34,222 nt of DNA from Alkalinema sp. RU_4_3 (GCA_012031975.1 JAAUSA010000024.1:1-34222); one strand, 5' to 3'. Counted from the stretch's first letter, positions 23,879 to 33,471 are shown. Notes: generated from the letters alone by a model not told the origin. Numbers and translations: made by a program.

Positions 23879-24697
23879 GCAGATGATCTGGGCCATGGCT
23901 CTGCTAGTGACAGGGGTCTTTTCTTTGGCTTTGCGGAGATATTGCTGGGCGGGGTTTGGGACAGCTTTCCTGGGCGTTTTTCACGACGGTTCCTCGGAAC
24001 GCAGGACGGGGATGGTGGAATTGCCCCGATTCCTTGTTTCTACATTTTGGATTCTGGTCGTTTTGCTTGAGGGGTTTCGATTCCGGTGGGGGTGGGGGCG
24101 GCGATTTTCCTCAGTGAGTTTAGTCAAATGGGAAGTCGGCTGGGGCGATCGCTACGCTTAAGTTTGGATATCCTAGCCGGGGTGCCTTCGATTGTGTTTG
24201 GATTGTTTGGCAATGCTTTTTTCTGTAAAACCCTAGGGTTGGGTTTTTCTATCCTATCCGGGGGCTTAACCCTAGCCTGTATGGTGCTGCCGATTCTGAT
24301 TCGATCGACCCAGCAGGGCCTTAGCGCGGTGCCCCAGGATTATCGGCGATCGGCGTCGGCTTTGGGGATTTCCCGCATTGCAATTCTGTGGGAGATTTTG
24401 CTGCCTGCGGCACTGCCGGGATTGGTGGTGGGGCTGTTGCTGGGAATTGGGCGGGCGATCGCTGAGACGGCGGCGCTATTGTTTACCAGTGGCTATGTCG
24501 ATCGGATGCCGGAATCACTGTTTGATTCGGGGCGTTCGCTTTCGGTGCATATTTTTGATTTGTCGGTGAATGTGTCGGGCGGTGAGAGTAAAGCCTATGG
24601 CACGGCCTTAGTTTTGATTTTGATCTTGGTTTTGACCAATAGTCTGGTGGCCTGGATGGGCGATCGCTTTCGTAAAGTAAGAATTTTGGATGTATAG
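23871..24697 (+). pseudogene. pstA: Phosphate ABC transporter permease PstA, with about five frameshifts
   Basis: The downstream two-thirds (from about 24074) reads as a clean PstA: VGVGAAIFLSEFS, LAGVPSIVFGLFG, and the loop ALGISRIAILWEILLPAALP...GIGRAIAETAALLFTSG. Upstream, the conserved protein jumps frame: SLAL, then AEILLGGVWDSF (from 23933), WAFFTTVPRNAGR (from 23971), DGGIAPI (from 24011), LVSTFWILVV (from 24033), and GVSIPVGVG (from 24074). Each jump is one base, mostly at short G, C or T runs, and no fragment has lost conservation. The start overlaps the pstC stop, and pstB follows 3 nt after the end. Either this short region is badly sequenced or the gene is freshly broken. Confidence 0.85.
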
Positions 24698-24700
24698 ATT

Positions 24701-25480
24701 ATGGTGCTTAGTTCTCGATCGCCTGCTTCTATTCATACTGAGCAATTAAGCCTAAGGTATGGGCGTAAGATTGCCTTTCAAGATGTGACCCTAACTGCTC
24801 CTACGGGCAGCATTACGGCGCTGATCGGCCCGTCAGGCTGCGGCAAAACCAGTTTTCTAAACTGCCTCAATCGTCTTTCTGAATTGACACCCAATACTAA
24901 AATATCTGGGGCGGTTCTACTTGAAGATCAAAATATTAAAACCCTAGATCTAATCCATCTCCGGCGGCGGGTGGGGATGTTGTTTCAAAAGCCCAATCCG
25001 TTTCCGCTCTCTATTTATCGCAATTTGGAGTTTCCGCTCCTTGAACATGGGATTCGATCGAGCGATCGCATCGCCGAGGTGATTGAATCGAGTTTACAAA
25101 CTGTTGGGTTATGGAATGAGGTCAAGAATCGGCTCAAAAGCCCAGCCATGGCCCTATCTGGCGGACAGCAGCAGCGGCTTTGTCTGGCCCGAGCTTTGGC
25201 CTTAAATCCTGAGGTTTTGCTGATGGATGAGCCTTGCAGCGCCCTTGATCCACTGTCAAGTGAGGTGGTGGAGGATCTGATCGATGGCCTGCGGGGTGAC
25301 TATACGGTGATTGTGGTGACCCATAATCTGGCCCAGGCTAGGCGAATTGCCGATCGGGTTGCTTTGTTTTGGGTTCAGGGCGATGGGGGGCGGCTGATTG
25401 AATCGGGGTCCGTGGGCCAAATGTTTGAATCGCCGCAGCAGGCTTTGACCCAGGCCTACGTTTCCGGGAGACGGGGCTAG
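24701..25480 (+). CDS. pstB: Phosphate ABC transporter ATP-binding protein PstB
   Basis: The 259-residue ATPase has Walker A GPSGCGKT (43-50), the Q-loop MLFQKPNPFP typical of PstB, the signature LSGGQQQRLCLARAL, Walker B VLLMDEPCSALDP and the switch His in VVVTHN. It powers phosphate uptake through PstC/PstA. It is the last gene of the arsR-pstSCA-pstB unit, beginning 3 nt after pstA. Length and motifs are complete, which argues that the operon was functional recently. No phoU follows. Confidence 0.95.
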   Translation: MVLSSRSPASIHTEQLSLRYGRKIAFQDVTLTAPTGSITALIGPSGCGKTSFLNCLNRLSELTPNTKISGAVLLEDQNIKTLDLIHLRRRVGMLFQKPNPFPLSIYRNLEFPLLEHGIRSSDRIAEVIESSLQTVGLWNEVKNRLKSPAMALSGGQQQRLCLARALALNPEVLLMDEPCSALDPLSSEVVEDLIDGLRGDYTVIVVTHNLAQARRIADRVALFWVQGDGGRLIESGSVGQMFESPQQALTQAYVSGRRG

Positions 25481-25518
25481 GTTATACTGTATGCCCTAAA
25501 CGATCGGGTATTAATGGC

Positions 25519-26178
25519 ATGGATGATCTACTCCGCGATGGGAAAGACAATCTGGCAATGCAAGCCTTAGCGCCCTTGAGCAGGACCTATTTGCCCTGGA
25601 GTGGCTATGCGATGCGGCCCAGTGGGGTGGTGAAGGTGCTCAATGAGATGGTGATTAATCAGCGCTCTGTGGTGGTGGAATGTGGGGCGGGTTTGACGAC
25701 GTTTTATATTGCGGGTCTGATTCAGCAGCAGGGGAAGGGCCATCTCTATACGATCGAGCATGATCCAGAATGGATCGCCGTGGTGCGGGGGTTGCTGGTC
25801 CAGGGGGGGCTGGAATCCTATGTGACGTTGATTCATGCGCCTTTGGTGGATTGTGAATTGAGTTTGGAGGGGACGGCTTGGTACGATCGCGCGGTAATTG
25901 CTCAGGTGATGGGCGACCGGGCGATCGATCTACTGGTGGTAGATGGGCCTCCGGCCTACGATCTGGCGCGTCAGTATGCGCGGTATCCGGCGGCGATCTA
26001 TTTCCAGTCTCAGTTTGCGCCAGATTTTGCGATCGTTTTGGATGACATCGATCGCCTTGGGGAGCAGCATATTTTGGCCCAGTGGCAGGAGAAAATTCCT
26101 GGGTTGGCGGTGAAGCAGTTGGCGATCGATGGTGGCGTGGCGATTTGTTCGAATCGATCGGGGTTTAGTGTGAGTTAG
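25519..26178 (+). CDS. Class I SAM-dependent methyltransferase-like protein
   Basis: The 219-residue protein contains VVVECGAGLTTFYIAGL (about 51-67), a motif I-like glycine loop, followed by HLYTIEHDPEWIAVVRGLL (motif II acidic residue). LLVVDGPPAYDLARQYARYPA and AIVLDDIDR correspond to later strands. This pattern matches the Methyltransf_24-like proteins of the Rossmann methyltransferase class. Substrate is unknown. It lies 38 nt after pstB, which may be read-through or a separate promoter; a functional link to phosphate uptake is not evident. Confidence 0.65.
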   Translation: MDDLLRDGKDNLAMQALAPLSRTYLPWSGYAMRPSGVVKVLNEMVINQRSVVVECGAGLTTFYIAGLIQQQGKGHLYTIEHDPEWIAVVRGLLVQGGLESYVTLIHAPLVDCELSLEGTAWYDRAVIAQVMGDRAIDLLVVDGPPAYDLARQYARYPAAIYFQSQFAPDFAIVLDDIDRLGEQHILAQWQEKIPGLAVKQLAIDGGVAICSNRSGFSVS

Positions 26179-26219
26179 GGGTGCTCATAGGTCTACAGTT
26201 TCAGAACGAATTTGCTACC

Positions 26220-27263
26220 ATGGCGGTAATCCTCACAACCCGCCCGATCGTGACATCCCCCAAAGAGCCCACCCTGCCCACCCCAAAAAAACAAGGTCTC
26301 GGCAGCTTCTTCATCGGCATGACCTACCCGGTTCGAGCCGTAGCAGCCCTGTTTCGCTACCCACAACTACGCAGCTACGTCCTCTGGCCGATCGCCCTGA
26401 ACATTCTTCTCGGCATCACCCTCTACAGCCTACTGCTCTCCACGGGCCTGCACCTGATCGATCATTGGATTAGCAGCCTGCCCGAATTAGCCGCAGACCT
26501 GGCTCAGTGGCAGCCGCCCGCCCTGCCCTGGACGGATGCGATCGCCCTTGCTTGGCCTGGCTGGCTCCATTGGCCTAGTTGGCTCCATTTACCCAGCATC
26601 ACCTTGCCCCATTTGGCCCTACCCAAGCTGCCACTGCCCCAATTCCAACTCCCTAGCTGGCTGGTCCATGCGCCGATGGAGCTAGTGAGCTGGCTATTGC
26701 GGCTGGTGTTGACGATTTTGCTATTGCTGGTGACGGGCTTTGTGCTGTTGCAGTTTGGGTTTATTTTGGGGGCGCCTTTCTATGGCAAGCTGTCGGAGAC
26801 GATCGAGCAGCTAAAGACCGGGCGACTGGAGGTGGTAGAAATCACGGCTTGGCGGGAAATTGGTCGGGCGATTCTGTATGAGTTGAAAAAATTGGTGCTG
26901 GTGGTGGGTATTGGCCTGGGATTGCTGCTGCTCAACCTATTGCCGGGGGTGGGTACGGCGATCGCCAGCCTAGGAACCGTTGCCCTAGGCTCTTATTTGG
27001 TTTGCCTAGACTTTTTTGACTCGACCCTAGAACGCCGCCGCCTCAAGTTTCGTCAAAAACTGCGCATTGTGCAGCAAAGTCTCCCCGCCAGTGCAGGCTT
27101 TGCCCTGGTTTGTTTTGGCATTGTGAATATTCCGTTGATTAATCTCGTTGGTATTCCACTTTGCGTTGTGGCGGGGTCGTTGTTTTGCTGCGATCGCATT
27201 CTGCCCTCCGATGGCAGGTTGTGGCCTACTTCAGATAAAACAGCTTCGTCGGAGAAGTCCTAG
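26220..27263 (+). CDS. EI24/CysZ-like membrane protein with a Pro/Leu/Trp-rich insert
   Basis: From ATG 26220 the protein has 347 residues. GLGSFFIGMTYPVRAVAALF and the later FGFILGAPFYGKLSETIE are characteristic of the EI24/CysZ family of integral membrane proteins; CysZ members carry sulfate. Four to five hydrophobic helices are visible. Between helices 1 and 2 there is an unusual segment of about 45 residues with repeated LP and WL steps (WPGWLHWPSWLHLPS, then LALPKLPLPQFQLPSW). The frame is open upstream to a GTG at 26181, but the ATG is preferred. Its 3' end overlaps the convergent SH3-type gene by 38 nt. Sulfate transport is not certain. Confidence 0.75.
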   Translation: MAVILTTRPIVTSPKEPTLPTPKKQGLGSFFIGMTYPVRAVAALFRYPQLRSYVLWPIALNILLGITLYSLLLSTGLHLIDHWISSLPELAADLAQWQPPALPWTDAIALAWPGWLHWPSWLHLPSITLPHLALPKLPLPQFQLPSWLVHAPMELVSWLLRLVLTILLLLVTGFVLLQFGFILGAPFYGKLSETIEQLKTGRLEVVEITAWREIGRAILYELKKLVLVVGIGLGLLLLNLLPGVGTAIASLGTVALGSYLVCLDFFDSTLERRRLKFRQKLRIVQQSLPASAGFALVCFGIVNIPLINLVGIPLCVVAGSLFCCDRILPSDGRLWPTSDKTASSEKS

Positions 27264-28005
27264 AGAGCAATCGCCCCTCTACCCAACCTTCTTGCCCATC
27301 CATCCGAATCTTCTGCCAACTGCCCTTTGTCTCTAGCAACTCTACGAGATTGTTTTCATACAATGGGAAAATCATTTCTCCTTTGTCATCTGGTGTTTTG
27401 CGAAAGGGAATGCAATCGCCATTGGTCCAGGCAACACCTTCGCCAACCAATAGCTCCTGCTGTGCATCCCAACGTGTAAATTTATTATTGCCCAACCGAG
27501 TCTCTCCAAGGGCCGACCCTGCCCTATCCCGGCTAAATCCTGAATTGCCAGCATAGATCGCTTTGTAATGATCTTTTTTGCGCAGCAACAGCACTGTTTC
27601 ATCGGAGGTATCGTCCCCGGCATAAAACACCAAATCCACATATTCATCGCGATTGATATTGCGCACCTCGCGGATATCGTAGACCCAATAGGTGGCAAGA
27701 TTTGTGCCGATGCTGTGTTCAAACAGGAGCGATCGCTTCCGACTCTTCCCATCTACCAAATCGAACTTGACGAAAACCTGAGTCTTCATTTTCTCTCCCC
27801 CGCGCCGATCGGGGCAACTCTGAGCCATCGGTTTTTCTAGGGTGGATTTGAAAATCTGTTCCAGACCCGCCTGGCGATCGAGATTCATCATCATCTGGAG
27901 TTCCGGCGCTTTGGCCCAGGAGCGCTCCTGTTGTGCCTCGGCAGCCACCCCTAAGGCAACCAGAATACCCAATACGATCGTTGCGGCGGCTGTGAGACGT
28001 TTCAT
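27226..28005 (-). CDS. Exported protein with a C-terminal SH3-like domain
   Basis: The 259-residue protein begins with a signal peptide (about 1-24, ending AEAQ). A central domain of unknown family follows, with strands such as VFVKFDLVDG, TYWVYDIREV and DLVFYAGDDTSDETVLLL. The last about 55 residues look like a bacterial SH3 domain (IFPLYENNLVELLETKGSWQKIRMDGQEGWVEGRLL). Such SH3 domains often bind the cell wall. An AGGTGA precedes ATG 28005 by 7 nt. It is divergent from another SH3-type protein gene (28100), so both may work in the envelope. Confidence 0.75.
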   Translation of the reverse strand: MKRLTAAATIVLGILVALGVAAEAQQERSWAKAPELQMMMNLDRQAGLEQIFKSTLEKPMAQSCPDRRGGEKMKTQVFVKFDLVDGKSRKRSLLFEHSIGTNLATYWVYDIREVRNINRDEYVDLVFYAGDDTSDETVLLLRKKDHYKAIYAGNSGFSRDRAGSALGETRLGNNKFTRWDAQQELLVGEGVAWTNGDCIPFRKTPDDKGEMIFPLYENNLVELLETKGSWQKIRMDGQEGWVEGRLLSRTSPTKLFYLK

Positions 28006-28099
28006 AAAAAATCACCTGGAACTTAATTAAATCTGCTATGAATGGAGAAACAAGACCGTTACTCCAGTTACTTCACCGTCGCCCGCCGCGATTCCAGAC

Positions 28100-28816
28100 A
28101 TGGCCACAAAACCCGCCCAGCTCATCGCCATCGGCCTCACCAGTCTAGCGGCTCTCACGGGGGGCGCGATCGCCTTCCTGGAGAAAAAGCCCACGGATCA
28201 ATCCAGCGTGGTTTCTAAACCCCCCAGTCTCACCCCGAGCCCTACGGCCCCTGAGGTTTCGTCCCCTGTCCCTGATAAAGTCAGCCCCAAGCCTGATAGT
28301 CCAAAGAAACAGCCCGATCGCTGTGATACCAGCATGGCTAAGGTCTCCGATCCGAATCCGCCGTTGAATGTGCGATCGGCCCCCGATACCAGCAGCAACA
28401 ACATCACGGGCAAACTCCAGAACGGCACCTACGTGACAATCGAGGATGAAACCCCCGACTGGTATCGGATCAAATCCCCAACCCCCGGCTGGATCGCCAA
28501 GAGCAAAACCGTCCACGCCTGCACCGAAAAACGCCAACAGCTAACCCTGCTCCCCAGCCAAACCATCCGAGGCGAATTCATTGGCAGCGGCCACCATGAC
28601 TATCCCCTAACCCTCAAATCAGGCCAAGTCCTCACCCTCACCCCGACCAAAGGCCCTCGCCCAGGACTCATCGACCCCAGCGGTAAGGTTTTAGAGCCCA
28701 TGGGCGAAGAGACCAGTGCGATCGTCTTTAACCCGCAAATCGACGGTGACTACACCGTTTATTTGGAATCCCGATTTAAGGGCTATGGATATGAGTTTGC
28801 GATCGAAGTCAAGTAG
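28100..28816 (+). CDS. Exported SH3-domain protein with a PPC-like C-terminal domain
   Basis: The 238-residue protein starts with an N-terminal hydrophobic segment (about 8-27) that may be a signal or anchor. A Pro/Ser-rich linker (about 28-72) is followed by an SH3_3-type domain (PPLNVRSAPDTSSNNITGKLQNGTYVTIEDE...WYRIKSPTPGWIAKS, about 87-135). It ends in a beta-sandwich domain (YPLTLKSGQVLTLTPTKGP...GDYTVYLES) resembling bacterial PPC-type domains. No enzyme motif is seen. A cell-wall or extracellular binding role is likely. Two Cys residues flank the SH3 region. Confidence 0.75.
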   Translation: MATKPAQLIAIGLTSLAALTGGAIAFLEKKPTDQSSVVSKPPSLTPSPTAPEVSSPVPDKVSPKPDSPKKQPDRCDTSMAKVSDPNPPLNVRSAPDTSSNNITGKLQNGTYVTIEDETPDWYRIKSPTPGWIAKSKTVHACTEKRQQLTLLPSQTIRGEFIGSGHHDYPLTLKSGQVLTLTPTKGPRPGLIDPSGKVLEPMGEETSAIVFNPQIDGDYTVYLESRFKGYGYEFAIEVK

Positions 28817-29092
28817 CCTTTCCTAGGGACATTGGAACTTCACATCCTGCCCCAAGGAATGCGATCGCAAGGGGACTCAGGGCGATCGCCCAAGGCATCT
28901 GGAGATTTTTCATAGGGTAAGGACCATAGAGTGAAGCTATTACTGTCAGGCACTCCTTGGATTCTAGTATAAATTAATGTAAATCGCCGCTGCGAGTACG
29001 GATTGTCTCTCGATCGCTCGATCGGACGGTGCAACTGCGCCATAATGGGGGTAGATTTCTGTACCACTTTCTCTGCCTTTTGGGGGATAGCC

Positions 29093-29909
29093 ATGACTGC
29101 TGCGATCACAAAAAATGTGGATACCAACTCAGCAATATTTTATCCCAGCGAGGACGGTCAACCCTTGGCGGAAACCTATGCCCATCTGATGGCGATTTTT
29201 GCCATTCTTTCCGTGTTGAAGCAATATTTGGCGGCAGAGTCGGCGCAGTTTAGTCGATCGATCGACAAGCCGGGCACAGTGTTGTCCGATCAGTTCCTGT
29301 ACTATGCCGAAGGCTATGCGGATCTGCGCGTAGCACCAGATGTCATGGTCATTCTCAACGTAGCGGGCGGTGGCCGGGATAACTATAAAATTTGGGAAGA
29401 GGGGCGAAGTTCCCTCCGTTGTTTTTGAAGTGACCTCCAAAGGCACCAAAGGCGAAGATGAAGGCTTCAAACGCCTGTTATACGAGCAGCTTGGCGTTCA
29501 GGAATATTGGCAATTTGATCCCAGGGGCGAATGGATCCCAGAGAAACTCAGGGGCTACTGGCTCGACGAGGATCGCTATCGTCCGATCGAAAGTCCTCGA
29601 AGTACGGTCCTCAAACTCCACCTGAAAGTAGAAGGGGAGTACCTCTGTTTCTACCGAGAAGACAACGGAGCCAAGCTCCTCACCCCCGAAGAACTGGCCG
29701 AGATGAACGATGCTCTGCTGGAAACCAATGGGTTTCTCTTGGAAACCAACGAGTCCCTAACGGAAACCAACGAGTCCCTAACGGAAACCAATGATTCCCT
29801 GTTGGAAACCAATGAGTCTCTAACGGAAGCCAAACTAGCAGCGGAGAGAGAGGCCGATCGCCTACGGGAAAAACTCCGATCGCTCGGTATCAATCCCGAC
29901 GAGATTTAA
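29093..29909 (+). pseudogene. Uma2 family putative endonuclease, frameshifted, with heptad-repeat tail
   Basis: ATG 29093 (after a GGGGGA) opens a Uma2 N-terminus (VLSDQFLYYAEGYADLRVAPDVMVILNVAGGGRDNYKIWEEG). The frame breaks at the G-run 29401-29404; one added G restores GEVPSVVFEVTSKGTKGEDE and QLGVQEYWQFDPRGEWI. The catalytic EVTSK then continues in the frame that ends at 29909. The restored protein is about 272 residues. Its C-terminus is a coiled-coil-like stretch of ETN-containing heptads, then the common cyanobacterial ending REKLRSLGINPDE. It ends 4 nt inside the convergent hisA. Unlike the intact Uma2 at 3740, this copy is disrupted or misread. Confidence 0.83.
29715..29840 (+). repeat. 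21-bp tandem repeat coding for heptads
   Basis: About five and a half 21-bp units (CTG-CTG-GAA-ACC-AAT...) encode the heptads L-L-E-T-N-E-S, with T-E-T-N-E-S variants. The units differ at a few positions. In-frame expansion of a coiled-coil segment is the simplest reading. Confidence 0.85.
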
Positions 29910-30676
29910 CAAATCTGACTCCCACCCTCCGGAGCCACATCCTGCCATCTCCCATTCCCCACCGCCCGGATCGCCTCCCGCAGCACCACATCCCCCGTAT
30001 AAATCGCCCGCCCGACGATCGCCCCCGTCACCCCATGCACCTCAAGGCTGAGCAAATTCATCAAATCCGTCACCGAACTCACGCCCCCAGAAGCGATCAC
30101 AGGCACATCTACCGCCATCGCCAATTCCTTAAGTGACTCCAAATTTGGCCCCTGCATCGTCCCATCCCGATGAATATCCGTATAAATAATCGCCGCCGCC
30201 CCCAGCTTCGACATCCGCATCGCCAACTCCACCGCCTGCACCTTCGACGTTTCTAACCAGCCCTTCGTCGCCACCCAGCCATCCCGCGCATCAATCCCCA
30301 CCACCACCTGGCCCGGATATTGCGCGCACAATTCCCCCACCAAATCCGGCTTCTCCACCGCTACGGTTCCCATAATGCCCCGCTGCACACCCACATCCAG
30401 CAGACGTCTTAGCCGATCGCCATCCCTCACCCCACCACCCACCTGCACCGGAATCGACAACGCTTTTACTACTTTTTCAATCGCAGGCAAATTCACCAAT
30501 TCCCCTGTCTTCGCCCCATCCAAATCCACCAAATGCAACCTTGTCGCCCCCTCATCTTCCCACCGCTTCGCTACTGCCGCCGGATCATCCCCAAATACTT
30601 CCGACTGACCGTAATCCCCTTGATAGAGACGGACACACTTACCACCCAACAAATCAATAGCCGGAATAACTTCCAT
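29906..30676 (-). CDS. hisA: Phosphoribosylformimino-AICAR ribotide isomerase HisA
   Basis: Counting from ATG 30676, the 256-residue (beta/alpha)8 enzyme starts [20 protein letters not shown]. It contains the catalytic Asp8 in AID and the second catalytic Asp in [16 protein letters not shown]. It also has the phosphate-binding [11 protein letters not shown] and VIASGGVSS loops. It catalyses the Amadori isomerisation of ProFAR to PRFAR in histidine biosynthesis. A longer start (30688) exists, but MEVIPAID is the family norm. It is downstream of argS on the same strand, separated by 112 nt with a hairpin. Confidence 0.96.
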   Translation of the reverse strand: MEVIPAIDLLGGKCVRLYQGDYGQSEVFGDDPAAVAKRWEDEGATRLHLVDLDGAKTGELVNLPAIEKVVKALSIPVQVGGGVRDGDRLRRLLDVGVQRGIMGTVAVEKPDLVGELCAQYPGQVVVGIDARDGWVATKGWLETSKVQAVELAMRMSKLGAAAIIYTDIHRDGTMQGPNLESLKELAMAVDVPVIASGGVSSVTDLMNLLSLEVHGVTGAIVGRAIYTGDVVLREAIRAVGNGRWQDVAPEGGSQIC

Positions 30677-30741
30677 GACAAACCTCAAAATAAAGAAAGA
30701 AGAAAGAAAAAAGAAAAATCAAACAACCTCACCCAGTTAAT

Positions 30742-30769
30742 AGCCCCCAAACTTGGGGGTTTGGGGGCT
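30742..30769. terminator. Hairpin between argS and hisA
   Basis: AGCCCCCAAAC (30742-30752) and GTTTGGGGGCT (30759-30769) pair perfectly over 11 bp with a 6-nt loop. A shorter alternative, CCCCCAA/TTGGGGG (30744-30750/30753-30759), is mutually exclusive with it. No T-run follows directly on either strand; a pyrimidine-rich tract starts about 20-30 nt further on the minus strand. It is a probable terminator or attenuator for argS. Confidence 0.55.
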
Positions 30770-30788
30770 TTCCCCCCAGCCTCCAAGC

Positions 30789-32543
30789 CTACATCCGATC
30801 GAGCACCGAAATCCCCAACAGATCCAGCCCAATCTTCATCGTCCGCGCCGTCAAATCACACAGCACCAAACGCGAAGTCTTCACCGAATCCTCCGCCTTC
30901 AACACCGGACAATTTTCAAAAAACACATTAAACTTCTGCGCCAATTCAAACAAATACTGCGCCAACCGATTCGGCAATAAATCCGCTGCCACAGCATCGA
31001 TCGTATCCTGCAACAGCAACAGATGTTTTACCAACGTCACCTCATCCGCCTCAGAAAGCGAAACCGCCGCCGTTTCAAGCTGTGATAAATCAACGCCTCC
31101 CTTCCGTCCAATACTCTGTACCCTTGCATAGACATAGAGCATATAGGGCGCTGTATTTCCTGCAAGTGCCAACATGCGATCGTAATCAAAAATATAATTA
31201 CTATTGCGATTCTGGCTCAAATCCGCATACTTCACAGCACCCAGTCCTACAACCTGGGCGACATGATCAATCCATTCCGGTGTTTCCGATCGCTCCTCTA
31301 GCTCCAGTCGTTTAACCAGATCCGATCGCGTTCTCTCCACTGCTTCATCCAACAATTCCTGCAACGGCACCGATTCGCCATCCCGCGACTTAATCCGCTT
31401 CCCATCCGCCCCCAGCACCAGCCCAAACGGCGCATGCTCCAACGTAACCCCTCCGCTCACCCAGCCCGCTCGCTTCGCAACTTGAAACACCTGAATAAAG
31501 TGGTTTGTCTGGCCCACGTCTGTTGTGTAGACTAGCCGCTGCGCTTTATCTTCACTAATCCGATAGCGGATCGCCGCCAAATCCGTCGTCGCGTAGTTAT
31601 AGCCCCCATCCGACTTCTGCACAATCAACGGCAGCGGATTCCCTTCTTTGTTCGTAAACCCCTCCAAGAAAACACATTGCGCCCCTTGGTCCTCGACCAG
31701 CAACCCCGATGCCCGCAAAGCCGTCACCACATCCGCCAGGTAGGGATTGTAGAAAGACTCGCCGCGATCGACAATATCCTCCGCAATCCCGAGCGCATCA
31801 TAGATCTTCCGGTAGGACCGCTTCGACAGAGCACAGACCACCCGCCAAGCCTTTAGGGTAGTCTCATCCCCCGCCTGCAACAGCACCACCGCCTGCCGTG
31901 CCGAGGTTTGGAACGCCTCATCGGAGTCAAACCGCTTCTTGGCCTCCCGGTAGAAGGTCGCCAGATCGGCCACGTTCAACTCATCCGATGCCAGTGCCTC
32001 CGGGTAGGCCGACTGCAAATGGGCGATCAGCATGCCAAAGGGCGTGCCCCAGTCCCCCACATGACTCAGCTTCAGCACATCATGGCCCTGGAACTCCAGG
32101 ATCCGCGCAAAGCACTCCCCGATCACCGCAGGCCGCAAATGGCCCACATGCATCTCCTTGGCGATATTCGGACTTGGGTAGTCCACAATCACTCTCTGGG
32201 GTTTTGCCACCTTTGGGATCCCCAGGCGATCGTCCCCCTGCATCATCCCCAGCCTGCCCTCCAGATAGCTACGCTTCAGCATCAAGTTGATAAACCCCGG
32301 CCCCGCGATCTCCGGCGTTTCGCACAGGTCCGAGACCTCTAGACGATCGAGCACCGCCTGAGCGATCTGCCGGGGAGCCTGGGACAGTTGCTTCGACAGG
32401 CCCATGGCAAAGTTCGCCTGATAGTCCCCAAACTTCGGATTACTCGTCGGCACCAGCACCGGATCTTGCGATGCGAACTCAGCGCCTAGCGCCGCTGCCA
32501 TTGCGCTAGCAAAACGGTGCTTCAATTCTAAGATCACGGTCAT
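30789..32543 (-). CDS. argS: Arginyl-tRNA synthetase
   Basis: From ATG 32543 the protein has 584 residues, the normal length for bacterial ArgRS. The frame runs further upstream to 32816, but that part overlaps the plus-strand C39 gene and does not resemble ArgRS. The class I motif is [10 protein letters not shown] (HVGH, 132-135), and the KMSKS counterpart is [14 protein letters not shown]. An N-terminal additional domain and a C-terminal DALR anticodon-binding domain are present. It charges tRNA-Arg using ATP. It is an essential gene and appears intact. Confidence 0.97.
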   Translation of the reverse strand: MTVILELKHRFASAMAAALGAEFASQDPVLVPTSNPKFGDYQANFAMGLSKQLSQAPRQIAQAVLDRLEVSDLCETPEIAGPGFINLMLKRSYLEGRLGMMQGDDRLGIPKVAKPQRVIVDYPSPNIAKEMHVGHLRPAVIGECFARILEFQGHDVLKLSHVGDWGTPFGMLIAHLQSAYPEALASDELNVADLATFYREAKKRFDSDEAFQTSARQAVVLLQAGDETTLKAWRVVCALSKRSYRKIYDALGIAEDIVDRGESFYNPYLADVVTALRASGLLVEDQGAQCVFLEGFTNKEGNPLPLIVQKSDGGYNYATTDLAAIRYRISEDKAQRLVYTTDVGQTNHFIQVFQVAKRAGWVSGGVTLEHAPFGLVLGADGKRIKSRDGESVPLQELLDEAVERTRSDLVKRLELEERSETPEWIDHVAQVVGLGAVKYADLSQNRNSNYIFDYDRMLALAGNTAPYMLYVYARVQSIGRKGGVDLSQLETAAVSLSEADEVTLVKHLLLLQDTIDAVAADLLPNRLAQYLFELAQKFNVFFENCPVLKAEDSVKTSRLVLCDLTARTMKIGLDLLGISVLDRM

Positions 32544-32676
32544 AATGGGTGTGCTTCTTGTGCAGATTGACAAACTGGCTTGTAGGGCGAGGGATTTACC
32601 CGTTTGAAACCAGTTATCTATCATAGGGGCAAGTCGCCCCCGTCTCCATCCATCTACATAATTATCGACCCCTCCC

Positions 32677-33471
32677 ATGGCCCTCACACTTACCGTTACC
32701 ACCACCACTGCCCTGAAGCGCAAACCCATCAACGCAGGCGAGCTTCCCGAAGGCCAGAAGCGTACCCTGACCGCTGGTAAAGAACTCGTCCTAGAAAGCT
32801 TTGAGCCCATTCGCAATCACATCCGAGTGGTCCTTAAGGGAGACTCCACCACAGAGGATAACTTTTGGTATGCCTTCGGCGACCATGTGACCATCCGGGA
32901 GGGCGATCGCCAAGTCCACCCCAACACCATGCCCGACAGCATCACCCTCAACGTCCCCTATAGATCCCAGCGCAACAACGAAATCAACCCCGACGGCGCC
33001 TGCAATGTCACCTCCCTGGCCATGGTGTTGCAGTACTTTGGCGTCGAGCAGCGTCAGGCCGCCAGCTACGCCCAGTTCGAAGACGAACTCTACGACTACG
33101 CCGAAACCAACGGCCTCAGCCGCCATGATCCCCATGATCTCGCCGTGATCGTCGAAGACTATGGGTTGCGCGATGACTTCCGCAGCGATTCCACCCTAGA
33201 GCAGATCAAAGCCTGGATCGCCCTGCGCCGCCCCGTCGTGGTCCATGGCTACTTCACCAACTTTGGCCATATCATCACCCTGATTGGCTACGATGAGTCC
33301 GGCTTCATCGTCCATGACCCCTACGGCGAATGGAACGACTGGGGCTATGATCTCAACGATCCCGAAGGCGACAACACCAAGGGCAAGGCCAAACACTACT
33401 CCTACGATCTAATCGATCGTCTCTGTGTAGACGAAGGCGGCTGCTGGTCCCACTTCATCTCGAAACGATAA
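32677..33471 (+). CDS. C39-like cysteine peptidase
   Basis: The 264-residue protein has a C-terminal papain-like peptidase domain of the C39/peptidase_C39_2 type. Cys109 lies in [18 protein letters not shown], His198 in [13 protein letters not shown], and an Asp follows in FIVHDPYG. The N-terminal about 90 residues are a beta-rich domain of unknown family. There is no signal peptide and no ABC-transporter domain, so it is a stand-alone peptidase rather than a bacteriocin exporter. It is divergent from argS and ends 12 nt before the pseudouridine synthase gene. Confidence 0.85.
   Translation: MALTLTVTTTTALKRKPINAGELPEGQKRTLTAGKELVLESFEPIRNHIRVVLKGDSTTEDNFWYAFGDHVTIREGDRQVHPNTMPDSITLNVPYRSQRNNEINPDGACNVTSLAMVLQYFGVEQRQAASYAQFEDELYDYAETNGLSRHDPHDLAVIVEDYGLRDDFRSDSTLEQIKAWIALRRPVVVHGYFTNFGHIITLIGYDESGFIVHDPYGEWNDWGYDLNDPEGDNTKGKAKHYSYDLIDRLCVDEGGCWSHFISKR

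Noticed and set aside
28817-29092. A gene between the SH3 protein and the second Uma2 gene
   Set aside because: Only short antisense frames without family features are present; I see nothing but probable promoter DNA.
32544-32816. Upstream extension of the argS frame
   Set aside because: It lies opposite the start of the C39 gene and does not resemble Arg[11 protein letters not shown] at 32543 gives the standard length.
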